Assembly (NCBI GenBank): GCA_034722995.1
Contig: JAYEOL010000026.1
Span: forward strand, 1-60,272
DNA: 60,272 nucleotides
Reading direction: 5' to 3'
From: Candidatus Cloacimonadota bacterium
GTDB taxonomy: Bacteria > Cloacimonadota > Cloacimonadia > JGIOTU-2
Shown: piece after piece, positions 34,693-43,352 of the stretch
Layout of the letters: the number at the start of each line of letters is the position of its first letter
Position numbering within the stretch: position 1 is the stretch's first letter
Position numbers and translations under genes: made by a program
Notes under the pieces: generated by a model
Database searches by the model: none
Told to the model about the DNA's origin: nothing
The model's input: the letters and a program-made list of their open reading frames with translations, nothing else

Positions 34693-36027
34693 ATGTTTGA
34701 AAAAGAGTTTGAACAAATATTTGATATTGCAAAAAAAAGAAATATCAAAGATATAGATATTCTATTAACAAAAGCTAATTCCTTTTCTGTGAAAATATTT
34801 AAACAGGAAGTTGAAAGCTTTAAATATGCCGATTCAATCGGGCTTGGTGTAAGAGTACTTAAAAATAATTCAGTTGGATACGCATATACTGAAAAACTAA
34901 ATAAGAATGCCTTTGAAACTATAATCAATAAAGCACAGGAGAATGCTACATATATTGAATCAGATGAAGAAGTTGAACTCAAAAACTATCCTGATATCAA
35001 AAGAAAATTGTATGTCTATTATCCTGAACTTGAAAAAGTTACTGTTAGCGAGAAGATAAATAAAGCAAAATTATTGGAAGAAAGCGCTCGGAAGTTTAGT
35101 AAAAAAATTATTAATGTTCCTTATTCAGAAATAGGAAATGCAAAGGGGTCAACTAAAATAGCTAATTCAAATGGTTTACAAAAAGCGTATATCTCAAATA
35201 TGGCTTACGGTTATGCTATGTCTTTGGCTCGCCAGAAAGATGAAACGAAATCTGGAATGTTCTACAAATTTTCTCATGATTTCAATCAAATTGATGCTGA
35301 AATCATTGGAAATGAATCTGCGAAAAGGGCATTAGACCTTCTGGAAGCAAGAGAGATTAAATCTGGTAAGTATCCCATCATCTTCAATAATGAAATGGCT
35401 GCAACCGTTCTTGATACTTTTTGTGGCATCTTCTCAGCTAAATCAGTTCAAGAAGGTAGCTCTTTACTGAAAGGAAAATTGAATACCAAAATCGCCAATA
35501 ACATCGTATCAATCATTGACGATGCCTTGCTTGATATTGGTTTTTCTACCAGACCTTTTGATGATGAGGGATATCCTTCACAAACCACGAATCTAATCTC
35601 TAAAGGTATTTTGCAATCCTATCTTCATAATACCATTACTGCAAAAAAGGATAAAACTAAATCTACAGGTAATGCCAGCCGTTCTTATAAAAGCACAATG
35701 AATGTTTCACCATCTAATTTATTTATCCCAAATAGTAAAACCCCGTCAGATGATTTATACAAGTTTTTCACTCGCTCAATTGAAATTGTTCAACTTTCTG
35801 GTATGCATAGTGGTTGCAATCCTATTTCCGGAGATTTCTCTATGGGCGCTCAGGGATTTTTCTGGGAAAATGGGGAAAGAAAATATCCTGTGCACAACTT
35901 TACTATCTCAGGAAATTTCCTTCAACTACTTCAAGATATTATTGCTATTGGCGATAATCTCAAATTTAACTTCTCATCTATCGGAGCACCATCTATTTTA
36001 GTAGAAAAACTTAATATAAGCGGATAA
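34693..36027 (+). CDS. tldE: TldE (PmbA) subunit
   Basis: 444 residues, same family as the preceding gene but without the HExxxH zinc motif (the corresponding stretch reads IIFNNEMAATVLDTF), as expected for the TldE/PmbA partner. GNASRSYKSTMNVSPSNLFI and HSGCNPISGDFSMGAQGF are typical. It lies 72 nt after tldD, with a small AGCAGTT..AACTGCT hairpin between (34640-34666). AGGAG precedes the start. Confidence 0.93.
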   Translation: MFEKEFEQIFDIAKKRNIKDIDILLTKANSFSVKIFKQEVESFKYADSIGLGVRVLKNNSVGYAYTEKLNKNAFETIINKAQENATYIESDEEVELKNYPDIKRKLYVYYPELEKVTVSEKINKAKLLEESARKFSKKIINVPYSEIGNAKGSTKIANSNGLQKAYISNMAYGYAMSLARQKDETKSGMFYKFSHDFNQIDAEIIGNESAKRALDLLEAREIKSGKYPIIFNNEMAATVLDTFCGIFSAKSVQEGSSLLKGKLNTKIANNIVSIIDDALLDIGFSTRPFDDEGYPSQTTNLISKGILQSYLHNTITAKKDKTKSTGNASRSYKSTMNVSPSNLFIPNSKTPSDDLYKFFTRSIEIVQLSGMHSGCNPISGDFSMGAQGFFWENGERKYPVHNFTISGNFLQLLQDIIAIGDNLKFNFSSIGAPSILVEKLNISG

Positions 36028-36080
36028 ACATTTTATAATATTACTCAAATTTCGCATTAAGATATTATAAAAAGTTGTAA

Positions 36081-36145
36081 GCATTCCCAATCCCCAATTC
36101 AGTTGAGGAGGGCTTCTGTCTCCCGATTTATCGGGAGCCAAGACG
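36081..36145. repeat. Two adjacent palindromic repeats (CCCCAATT type and CCCGAT type)
   Basis: 36081-36115 is the engB-tail repeat; immediately next to it, 36116-36145 is GTCT-CCCGATTTATCGGG-AGCCAAGACGG, the repeat found in frame at 13061-13090. They stack in the tldE-nitrilase gap. Confidence 0.7.
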
Positions 36146-36177
36146 GATAGGAATAAGTTTGTTTTTTCCTTTGTGTC

Positions 36178-36221
36178 CATTCTCCGTAGCAGTAGGACTG
36201 CTATTGCGAAGGATGAACCTT
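36178..36221. repeat. TTCTCC-hairpin-CGAAGGATGAA repeat, intergenic copy
   Basis: ATTCTCCGTAG, hairpin AGCAGT..ACTGCT, TTGCGAAGGATGAA. Same flanks as the atpF copy at 19211-19255. It appears to split a CCTTTGTGTCC...CCTTTGTGGTTA repeat, as if inserted into it. Confidence 0.6.
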
Positions 36222-36243
36222 TGTGGTTAGAAAGGATTTTCAG

Positions 36244-37032
36244 ATGAAAGTAGGATTTTTACAATTTTACCCCAAATTGTTTCATGAGAAACATAATCTG
36301 GAAAAAATAGAAACATTACTGCAAGGATGTAAGACAGATTTGGTGGTTCTTCCTGAACTTGCTACGAGTGGCTATCTTTTCACAAATCAAAAGGAGATGG
36401 AACCACTCTCTGCACCTGCAAAATCAGGCAGAATCGCTGACTTCTTTAGAAACATTTCAGCAAGAGAAAATTGTAGTATAGTAAGTGGCTTTTTAGAAAA
36501 AGAAGCTAATAGTTTTTACAATTCACAAATGTTAGTTCAACCGAATGGAAAAATTGAGATATATCGGAAAACCCATTTATTTTTTGATGAAAAAGAACTT
36601 TTCAAACCAGGCAATACTGGATTTAATATTTTTGAATTTAATGGAACAAAACTTGGCTTGATGATATGTTTTGATTGGATTTTCCCGGAATCGGCTCGTA
36701 CTCTTGCCTTGAAAGGAGCAGAAATCATCTGCCACTCTGCTAACTTAGTTTTGCCTTTCTGCCAGAAAGCGATGATAACCCGTTCTGTTGAAAATAGAAT
36801 TTTTACTATTACAGCAAACAGAATCGGGACAGAGAAAAATGAAACACAAGAATTTACATTTACTGGAATGAGCCAAATCACATCACCAAAAGGTGAAATA
36901 TTGGCTCAAGCAAAAGGGAATGAAGAGGTTTTAGAGGTAGTTGAAATTAATCCAGCGGAAGCAAGAGATAAATTTGTTACTGAAAAGAATGATATTTTTG
37001 CTGATAGAAAAAGAGAGTTTTACAAGATATAA
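36244..37032 (+). CDS. Carbon-nitrogen hydrolase (nitrilase superfamily)
   Basis: 262 residues from ATG 36244 (MKVGFLQFYPK), which has AAAGGA 7 nt upstream; an in-frame ATG at 36223 is less likely. The catalytic triad is intact: Glu38 (VLPELATSGY), Lys109 (YRKTHLFFDE) and Cys142 (LGLMICFDWIFPE). Cleaves an amide; close to omega-amidase/N-carbamoyl-type members, but the substrate cannot be named. The gene ends a three-gene plus-strand block and faces a minus-strand gene. The 195 nt gap before it is almost entirely palindromic repeats. Confidence 0.9.
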   Translation: MKVGFLQFYPKLFHEKHNLEKIETLLQGCKTDLVVLPELATSGYLFTNQKEMEPLSAPAKSGRIADFFRNISARENCSIVSGFLEKEANSFYNSQMLVQPNGKIEIYRKTHLFFDEKELFKPGNTGFNIFEFNGTKLGLMICFDWIFPESARTLALKGAEIICHSANLVLPFCQKAMITRSVENRIFTITANRIGTEKNETQEFTFTGMSQITSPKGEILAQAKGNEEVLEVVEINPAEARDKFVTEKNDIFADRKREFYKI

Positions 37033-37186
37033 AACTTATAATTCATGAGCTTATTAACCCTATTTTTTAGATTTTTGCTCAAAGCCCTCTTCCTTTTTAC
37101 TATCCATTTTTATTCTTATTGTGTTATATTTCCCGCAACGATTGAATTATATGACCGTTTTACATTTCAATAAAGTAAAGTCAGAA

Positions 37187-37498
37187 CTAACTCTCCAAAT
37201 CTCTCCTCATTTTATCAAACTCTTCTTTTGTGATTTCACCCTTTGCATATCGCTTCTTTAAAATATCTAAAGCAGTATCTTTGAATGAGGTATCATCCCT
37301 CTTTGATTTTGTGCTTTTAATAATGAAATAAACAATCAATCCTAATATAATTAAAAACAATATTCTCATAAAAATCCCTCCATATAAAAAATAAAAAGGA
37401 TAATTTCTACTCCACATATACCAATCATTAACACAGCCAGTACATAATATAATAGACAGAAATAGAAATATCTTACCAAGCACATGTAATTTTCTCAT
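37187..37498 (-). CDS. Small membrane protein with C-terminal SHOCT domain
   Basis: 103 residues in the long form: a signal-like N-terminus (MRKLHVLGKIFLFLSIILC), a short loop, a membrane helix (about 46-62), then a SHOCT domain (ALDILKKRYAKGEITKEEFDKM as the last 25 or so residues, LKKRYAKGEITKEEF core). SHOCT modules are short oligomerisation helices of unknown precise role. A second in-frame ATG at 37369 has a much stronger site (GGAGGGA, 5 nt away), giving a 60-residue single-helix protein. Either or both starts may be used. No operon partner is evident. Confidence 0.75.
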   Translation of the reverse strand: MRKLHVLGKIFLFLSIILCTGCVNDWYMWSRNYPFYFLYGGIFMRILFLIILGLIVYFIIKSTKSKRDDTSFKDTALDILKKRYAKGEITKEEFDKMRRDLES

Positions 37499-37587
37499 AA
37501 GTTTGTTCCTTTCTATATTTTAAACATAAATACATTTCCTATTAAGAATTCACTCACACTAATTATTTTTAATATCTATCATATTTA

Positions 37588-37663
37588 GGCTAACGGTTTG
37601 CGTATTTGCGAAGTGCCGAAGGTATTTAGGTGAGCGAAGCGAACCGCAAACACGCTGTTAGCC
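37588..37663. repeat. attC-like hairpin repeat, copy 2
   Basis: GGCTAAC (37588-37594) pairs perfectly with GTTAGCC (37657-37663) and GTTTGCG (37596-37602) with CGCAAAC (37645-37651). The core TTTGCGAAGTGCCGAAGG resembles the copy at 1052-1123. It abuts the stop codon of the gene at 37669. Confidence 0.65.
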
Positions 37664-37668
37664 GAAGT

Positions 37669-38448
37669 TTATCTTTCACCATTTAACATTTTATGAAATA
37701 GCCTTTCTATGTCCCCCAACAATTCCGGTTCTTGCATACCCAAAAATTCAATAAACCTTGCACCTCCTTCATAAAACGAGATCCTATGAAAAGGTTTTTC
37801 TATGCCATAATGATTTTCTTTAAGATTAAGCCTGCGTCTGATTTGATTTTCAATGAAGCGCGCAAATCCCTCTTTCCATTCCTGCCAAACCATATATTCA
37901 AAATCCCTTTTACTTAAAATCCGCTCTAATTGACTACGATATTTGAAAATGTCATCTGGTTTGTTCTCTTCCAAAGCTTTTAGAAATAGAGAATAAGTTT
38001 CAGTAAATTTACTGTTTTCATATGGAAAAGGGTGGTTTAACTCCCACATATAGTCTTTCTTAGCCATTGCTTTCTGAACTACTCCCAACTTTTGTTTGAG
38101 TTTTGGTTCACAGATTTTCCATTGATGATAATGCATAAATTCGTGAAATATTGTAGTGTAACCTTCAAGAGACTCGAAGATTTCACCTGAAATTATGCAG
38201 GTTATCTTACCTTCATAACACTCAAGTGGGAAAGCGGCTCTTACTCCTTTAGCAATTGGCATCGTAGTAGGTGATTCTTTAACAAAAATATATCTCTTTC
38301 CAGGTGAATCGGTATCAAATACAAAGAAATGGTTATCTTCCACAATGGCAATTGGGAATACTTTTTCCAAGAAAGGATGAATATCCTCAATTTTATTTTG
38401 AATTTCAAATACTTTTTGTAAACCGTTATTGTATTTCAATGCCACCAA
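37669..38448 (-). CDS. Unrecognised protein with HExxH metal-binding motif
   Basis: About 259 residues; the start is uncertain (TTG 38448 or nearby GTG/TTG codons, none with a clear ribosome binding site). The motif H102-E-F-M-H106 within TTIFHEFMHYHQWK suggests a zinc-dependent hydrolase of gluzincin type. Residues 130-200 are helical and charged (ENSKFTETYSLFLKALEENKPDD) and hold several Glu that could be the third ligand. No signal peptide, so it is probably cytosolic. It overlaps the upstream unknown gene by about 23 nt, so the two form an operon. I do not recognise the family; a peptidase role is inference from HExxH alone. Confidence 0.7.
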   Translation of the reverse strand: MVALKYNNGLQKVFEIQNKIEDIHPFLEKVFPIAIVEDNHFFVFDTDSPGKRYIFVKESPTTMPIAKGVRAAFPLECYEGKITCIISGEIFESLEGYTTIFHEFMHYHQWKICEPKLKQKLGVVQKAMAKKDYMWELNHPFPYENSKFTETYSLFLKALEENKPDDIFKYRSQLERILSKRDFEYMVWQEWKEGFARFIENQIRRRLNLKENHYGIEKPFHRISFYEGGARFIEFLGMQEPELLGDIERLFHKMLNGER

Positions 38449-39055
38449 AATTTCCGAAGAAAGTACCCTGATTCTTTAATATTAATTGAGATAAACCGTT
38501 TCCAATATCTACTCGTTCAAACTTTTTACCAGTAACTTTCTCAAGTTCTACAAATCTTTCCTCTGGTTGAGGAATACCAATTAGATTTGTGCTGCAGAAT
38601 TTTGAACCTTTCATTATGTTTTCAGCCATTGTGAGAGTTGCCGTAAGGTCGCCATTGTAAACATAATTATCTGTTAAAGCAACAACCGAGATAAATTCCG
38701 AAGGAACAAAACACGGCTCATCAGTAGAAGCACTTTCAGCAATCCGTTTCATTGCATGATGTGTAACCTTTGCACCTTGCCAGCCAGAAACCTGCGCAGT
38801 GGCGATGCCAAAATTGCTATTATAAGAAGTGTTGTTTTCTTTTTCAAAATCACCAACTTTAACAAATTTTTTCACGAATTCATCAGCTTCTTCAATCATT
38901 TTGCCGTAGCCTTTTTCAGCTAAGATTTTTTTACGGATTTCAAAGTTTCTCATTTTTTTGATAGTTTCAATGATGCTCTTTGCACCACCGTGGTATTCTT
39001 TTAAGGAGTCTATAGCCTTTTCGTCACCATTTGATAATAGGTTAAATTCCGTCAT
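38426..39055 (-). CDS. Unrecognised cytosolic protein, partner of the HExxH gene
   Basis: 209 residues from ATG 39055 with AAAGG 4 nt before it; a TTG at 39073 would add 6 residues. The first 70 residues are helical (DSLKEYHGGAKSIIETIKKM, EIRKKILAEKGYGKMIEEAD). The rest is mixed, with no recognised motif (GIATAQVSGWQGAKVTHHAM, CFVPSEFISVVALTDNYVY). No signal peptide or membrane helix. Overlap with the downstream HExxH gene implies a joint function. Preceded by guaD on the same strand. Confidence 0.7.
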   Translation of the reverse strand: MTEFNLLSNGDEKAIDSLKEYHGGAKSIIETIKKMRNFEIRKKILAEKGYGKMIEEADEFVKKFVKVGDFEKENNTSYNSNFGIATAQVSGWQGAKVTHHAMKRIAESASTDEPCFVPSEFISVVALTDNYVYNGDLTATLTMAENIMKGSKFCSTNLIGIPQPEERFVELEKVTGKKFERVDIGNGLSQLILKNQGTFFGNFGGIEIQ

Positions 39056-39123
39056 TTCTCCTTTCGTCTTCAAATCTTGGTAAGATTAATATTTGTCAAA
39101 CATTTTGTTTTCATATTTAGAAT

Positions 39124-40413
39124 TCACACAAGCCTTTTCCCTTTTACATAAACCTGTTCAATAATATCTTCACCCCCCAAATAAATCATCTTTGACAAAA
39201 TCATTTTTGCATTTGAAAGAATATCATTATCTTTACAATCATTAAGTTTCTGATAGTCAATAACCAGAAAATCGGCAGATTTGCCTATTTCCAAACTGCC
39301 TGTTTCTTCTTCAATTGACAATACTTTCGCACCCCCAAGAGTGGCAAGATAAAACGCTTCCTCAACAGTTATTGGTTTATACTGTTTTCCGGAATTTATA
39401 AGATTTATCGTCTTTGATGTTTCTATCGCTTCTTTCATCTCATTAAACATTGACAGGCTATAACCTCCAGCCACATCAGTGCCCAACCCAATAGTTAAAC
39501 CCTTCTCTTCCAGTTTTCTATAAGGCATAATGCCGCTTGCAAGAAATCGGTTAGCAGTCGGACAATGGCTTACCTTTGTGCCTGTTTTTCGCAGGATTTC
39601 AATTTCCATTTCGCTTAAATAAATGCAATGAGCCATAATTGTCTTTTCTGACAAAATTCCTGCTCTGTAGTAAACATCAGTATAATTTTCAAAATCTGGA
39701 TAGAGTTTTTGTATAAGTTTAAGTTCTCCATTACTTTCTGCCAGATGAGACTGGGTATAAACATCATACTTTCTTGCTAATTCACCAATACCTTTAAGCA
39801 TTGAGAAGGAGCAGGAAACCGCAAATCGTGGAGTCAATGCATACCGCAATCTACCATTGTCATATCCATCCCACTTTTCTATCAATTCTTCTGAATCTCG
39901 CAAAGACTGTTGAGTATTTTCTATCATATTGATAGGAACTTGCTGGTTCATCATAACTTTGCCAATAAACGCTCTGATTCCAATCTTGCTCGCGGATTGA
40001 AATGCTAAATCTGTAGCTATTTTATGTACAGTTACATAAGTAGAAGTAGTTGTGGTGCCATGCTTTAGAAGGTGATGAAAAAATGCATCTGCAGTCTGTT
40101 TTGGTATATCTATTGAGTTAAATCTTTCTTCACAAGGAAAAACTAATTTATTCAACCATGTTAACAGATTATTGTCTGAAAGTCCCATCAAAGGCAATTG
40201 TGACAGGTGGTTATGTATATCAATAAATCCCGGACAAATTATTCTATCAGAGAAATCGTAGAATGGAAAACTTTTATATTTTTTTCTAGGGTTATCGGAA
40301 GTAACTTCTAATATATTGCCTTGTTCAGAGGTCACGAGGTATCCATGAACTATGAATAAAATTTCGCCCTTTGATATTGGAGATAAAATCGTTCCTTTAA
40401 ATATTGCACGCAT
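39124..40413 (-). CDS. guaD: Guanine deaminase-like amidohydrolase
   Basis: 429 residues of the amidohydrolase superfamily. Metal ligands: DIHNHL, TQSHLAESNGE, IMAHCIYL and GLGTDVAGG. The guanine deaminase signature SHCPTANRFLASG followed by GLTIGLGTDVAGGYSLSM is well preserved. Converts guanine to xanthine. The 122 nt upstream gap to the FtsB-like gene holds another palindromic repeat (40466-40526). Confidence 0.88.
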   Translation of the reverse strand: MRAIFKGTILSPISKGEILFIVHGYLVTSEQGNILEVTSDNPRKKYKSFPFYDFSDRIICPGFIDIHNHLSQLPLMGLSDNNLLTWLNKLVFPCEERFNSIDIPKQTADAFFHHLLKHGTTTTSTYVTVHKIATDLAFQSASKIGIRAFIGKVMMNQQVPINMIENTQQSLRDSEELIEKWDGYDNGRLRYALTPRFAVSCSFSMLKGIGELARKYDVYTQSHLAESNGELKLIQKLYPDFENYTDVYYRAGILSEKTIMAHCIYLSEMEIEILRKTGTKVSHCPTANRFLASGIMPYRKLEEKGLTIGLGTDVAGGYSLSMFNEMKEAIETSKTINLINSGKQYKPITVEEAFYLATLGGAKVLSIEEETGSLEIGKSADFLVIDYQKLNDCKDNDILSNAKMILSKMIYLGGEDIIEQVYVKGKRLV

Positions 40414-40465
40414 TTTTTAGTTTATAATTTCAAATAGATGAACTCGTATTAGTGTAGCAAGTTGA

Positions 40466-40526
40466 GGCTTCCCGCCCGTCTGGGGCCAAGACTGAATGAA
40501 ATCGGGGGGACTGATAGACTGAAGCC
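40466..40526. repeat. Palindromic repeat between ftsB-like gene and guaD
   Basis: GGCTTC (40466-40471) pairs with GAAGCC (40521-40526); inside lies GTCTGGGGCCAAGAC, which shares GTCT...GCCAAGAC with the CCCGAT-type repeat at 36118-36145. Confidence 0.5.
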
Positions 40527-40535
40527 AGGTTAGAT

Positions 40536-40847
40536 TTAGTCCCCTTTTTGTGCTTTTTTCTCCTCTTCACGAATTCTGATTATTGTCTCACCTGGTTTTA
40601 TTAATCCTAACTCTCTTGCCTTTTTCTCTATAACTTTTTCATCCTTATTTTCTAATTTGTTTCTTTCAATCTTCAATTTCTTTGCTTGTTTTTTATATAC
40701 TTCTATTAAATTTTGTTTTTGCTTAATTTTGACATCACTCGTTATTATTTTTATCAAGCTATATTTATCAAAGAAAAGAAACCAAATCAATGCAATAACT
40801 ATAATAATCAGGATGATTCTCAGATTTTTTTTCTTCTTTCTTCTCAT
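40536..40847 (-). CDS. FtsB/DivIC-like septum formation initiator
   Basis: 103 residues with a basic N-terminus, one membrane helix (about 10-25), a coiled coil (about 38-75, KQKQNLIEVYKKQAKKLKIE) and the family C-terminus EKKARELGLIKPGETII. Bitopic divisome protein that bridges early and late division factors. It follows enolase, the eno-ftsB order seen in many bacteria. Confidence 0.87.
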   Translation of the reverse strand: MRRKKKKNLRIILIIIVIALIWFLFFDKYSLIKIITSDVKIKQKQNLIEVYKKQAKKLKIERNKLENKDEKVIEKKARELGLIKPGETIIRIREEEKKAQKGD

Positions 40848-40886
40848 TTATTATTGATTTTAATTAGGATAAAATACATTTCTAAG

Positions 40887-42164
40887 CTATGTTTTGAACA
40901 AATCTTTTCCAGGAAAAACAGCTGATTCCCCCAATTCTTCTTCAATTCGTAAAAGTTGGTTATACTTTGCAATTCGTTCCGAACGAGAGACGGAACCGGA
41001 TTTTATCTGTCCGCAATTAGCAGCAACAGCAAGGTCAGCAATTGTTGTATCACAGGTTTCACCAGAACGGTGAGAGACTACTGTAGTAAATTTAGCTTTT
41101 TTTGCAATCTCAATTGTATCTAAAGTTTCAGTCAAAGTGCCAATCTGATTTAACTTTATCAGAATAGAATTAGCTGATTTCTCTTTAATTCCTCTTTCCA
41201 ATCTGACTTTATTTGTAACAAATATATCATCACCAACTATCTGGATTTTATCGCCCAACTGTTGAGTCATCATTTTCCAGCCTTTCCAATCATCTTCTGC
41301 AAGACCATCTTCAATTGAGACAATTGGATATTTCTTCACCCACATTTTATAGATTTCTACCAAATCACTATTTGTAAGCCTTTGTTTAGAGCCATTTATC
41401 ATATACTTGCCATTTCTGTAGAATGATGATGCGGCAGAATCTATTGCAATAACAATATCTTCTTCTGGACGGTATCCTGTTTTTTGAATTCCTTTAACTA
41501 TAAATTTCAAAGCCTCTTCATTTGATTTAAGATTAGGCGCAAAACCTCCTTCATCCCCAACCGATGTGCTATATCCACCATTTTTGAGAATTTCTTTCAG
41601 GGAGTGGAATGTCTCTGATGCCATTTGTAATGCTTGATGGAAAGTTTCTGCCCCGAGAGGCATAATCATAAACTCTTGAATATCAACATTATTATCAGCA
41701 TGCTTTCCCCCATTAAGAATATTAAACATTGGAATAGGTATTATCCTTGCGTTGGTTCCGCCAATATAGCGATACAAAGGGAGTCCGAATTCCATAGCAG
41801 ATGCTTTAGCCACTGCAACAGATACGCCTAAAATAGCATTGGCTCCCAATCTTTCTTTGTTATCTGTGCCGTCCAAGTCTATCATTACCTTATCTATTTC
41901 AACTTGATTTATACTTTCTTTTCCTATTAGCTCCTGTGCAATAGTTTCATTAACATTTTTTATTGCTTGCAATACCCCTTTCCCATTATATCTATCATTA
42001 TCACCATCTCGCAGTTCTACTGCCTCATATTCTCCTGTTGATGCTCCAGAAGGAATACCAGCTCTACCAAAAGCACCAGATTCTAATTTAACTTCTACTT
42101 CCAAGGTGGGATTCCCGCGAGAATCCAAAATCTCTCGTGCATAAATACTCATTATTTCAGACAT
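40887..42164 (-). CDS. eno: Enolase
   Basis: 425 residues, full length, interconverting 2-phosphoglycerate and phosphoenolpyruvate. [34 protein letters not shown], the metal site [24 protein letters not shown] and [19 protein letters not shown] are all intact. Confidence 0.98.
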   Translation of the reverse strand: MSEIMSIYAREILDSRGNPTLEVEVKLESGAFGRAGIPSGASTGEYEAVELRDGDNDRYNGKGVLQAIKNVNETIAQELIGKESINQVEIDKVMIDLDGTDNKERLGANAILGVSVAVAKASAMEFGLPLYRYIGGTNARIIPIPMFNILNGGKHADNNVDIQEFMIMPLGAETFHQALQMASETFHSLKEILKNGGYSTSVGDEGGFAPNLKSNEEALKFIVKGIQKTGYRPEEDIVIAIDSAASSFYRNGKYMINGSKQRLTNSDLVEIYKMWVKKYPIVSIEDGLAEDDWKGWKMMTQQLGDKIQIVGDDIFVTNKVRLERGIKEKSANSILIKLNQIGTLTETLDTIEIAKKAKFTTVVSHRSGETCDTTIADLAVAANCGQIKSGSVSRSERIAKYNQLLRIEEELGESAVFPGKDLFKT

Positions 42165-42178
42165 TTTTGCCTCACATA

Positions 42179-42469
42179 TTATTCCTGCTCATTTTTTGTT
42201 ACATAATCTATCTTCTTGCCTTTTACATATAGAAATTTAGGTTTTCTCGGATAATCCTTTTTCTTTATTTTATCAGAATCGCCTTCTTCTTCTAATCGCC
42301 ATACTTCCCATCTGTCCTCGCTTCCATCCACGCAAAATGAAACCTTTTTTTTGACAAAATCATCAATGATAAATTGGATGTTTTCTAAAGGTCCTATTTT
42401 AGTTACAGGGACACAGAATTTCTTTGCATCATATTCATATTTTTCTTCAGATTTTTTCTTTCTGCCCAT
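42179..42469 (-). CDS. Small protein of unknown function between gmhA and eno
   Basis: 96 residues, basic N-terminus ([18 protein letters not shown]) then a mixed region ([41 protein letters not shown]) and a Lys-rich end. No signal or membrane segment; I do not recognise a family. 14 nt upstream of eno and 20 nt downstream of gmhA, so probably cotranscribed. GGAG lies before the start. Confidence 0.7.
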   Translation of the reverse strand: MGRKKKSEEKYEYDAKKFCVPVTKIGPLENIQFIIDDFVKKKVSFCVDGSEDRWEVWRLEEEGDSDKIKKKDYPRKPKFLYVKGKKIDYVTKNEQE

Positions 42470-42489
42470 TATGACTCCTTATTTTATAT

Positions 42490-43083
42490 TTATTTTTTAA
42501 AGTATATTTCTTCTACTAACCGACATAAAATATGTCCAATAGTAATATGTGCTTCTTGAATTCGAGCTGTATTATTATGTAAAACTATAATAGAATTATC
42601 TGCAATGTTTTTGATTTTACCACCATCTTTACCAGAAAGCAACAAAGTCCTAATTCCCTTTTTTCTGGCAAGTTCAAAGGCTTTATAAACATTTGAAGAA
42701 TTTCCGCTTGTACTAATTCCAATCAAAAAATCACCTTTATTGCCCAGTCCTTCAATCTGACGAGCAAAAATATTCTCAAACCCATAATCATTGCCACACG
42801 CAGTAATCAGTGAAGTATCAGTAGTTAGGGCAAGAGCAAAAAGTGATTTACGATTATAATTACTTCTAAGGCGAACCACAAATTCAGCCGCGATGTGTTG
42901 CGCATCTGCTGCACTTCCCCCATTACCACAAAGCATAATCTTGCCCCCATCCCGTAAAGTTTGACACATCTCTTTTGCTGAAGTTATCAAATCTTCAGTA
43001 AAATTAGATAATGACTCAATCGCTTTAATATGCTCTTTCAAGCAAGAGCTAATTATGTTTTTCATATTGCTTTTTTGCTCCAT
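42490..43083 (-). CDS. gmhA: Phosphoheptose isomerase (SIS domain)
   Basis: 197 residues with one SIS domain: MLCGNGGSAADAQHIAAEF, ISTSGNSSNVYKAFELAR, LLLSGKDGG and the C-terminal IQEAHITIGHILCRLVEE containing the metal/catalytic Glu-His. Converts sedoheptulose 7-phosphate to a heptose phosphate for LPS core or S-layer glycans, consistent with a Gram-negative envelope. Confidence 0.93.
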   Translation of the reverse strand: MEQKSNMKNIISSCLKEHIKAIESLSNFTEDLITSAKEMCQTLRDGGKIMLCGNGGSAADAQHIAAEFVVRLRSNYNRKSLFALALTTDTSLITACGNDYGFENIFARQIEGLGNKGDFLIGISTSGNSSNVYKAFELARKKGIRTLLLSGKDGGKIKNIADNSIIVLHNNTARIQEAHITIGHILCRLVEEIYFKK

Positions 43084-43147
43084 TTTTTAATATCCGCTAT
43101 AAAGATTTCAAGAAAATAATAAAATACTTACATTTTTAGGGGAACTA

Positions 43148-43352
43148 ATCTATGAGCCCACTCTAAAAAGGTCAAAAATGAAATATTTTGATATTTTCTT
43201 TTAAATTGGGAAACCGTTGAAACGGTTGGGTATTTCTATCTTCTTATTAACACCCAACTTAAGTTGGGTGTTAATAAAACCATAACCTTCCTATAACCGT
43301 TTTAACGGTTTATAAAAACATAAATATGACTTTTTATAGTGGACTCATCTAT
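43148..43352. repeat. MITE-like element family 2 with nested hairpins
   Basis: About 205 bp with imperfect inverted ends: ATCTATGAGCCCACTCTAAA.. at 43148 and its near complement ..TATAGTGGACTCATCTAT ending 43352. Inside are AACCGTTGAAACGGTT (near 43211), a perfect TTAACACCCAACTT / AAGTTGGGTGTTAA hairpin (43248-43275) and AACCGTTTTAACGGTT (near 43297). It begins at the rodA stop codon. No coding capacity. Confidence 0.75.

Noticed and set aside
36279-36294. TGTTTCATGAGAAACA as a second parS site
   Set aside because: Only 14 of 16 matches, the centre breaks the palindrome, and it lies inside the nitrilase coding sequence.
43200-43320. CRISPR array suggested by repeated AACCGTT..AACGGTT units
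   Set aside because: Only a few hairpins with no regular spacers, no cas genes, and all inside one element with inverted ends.
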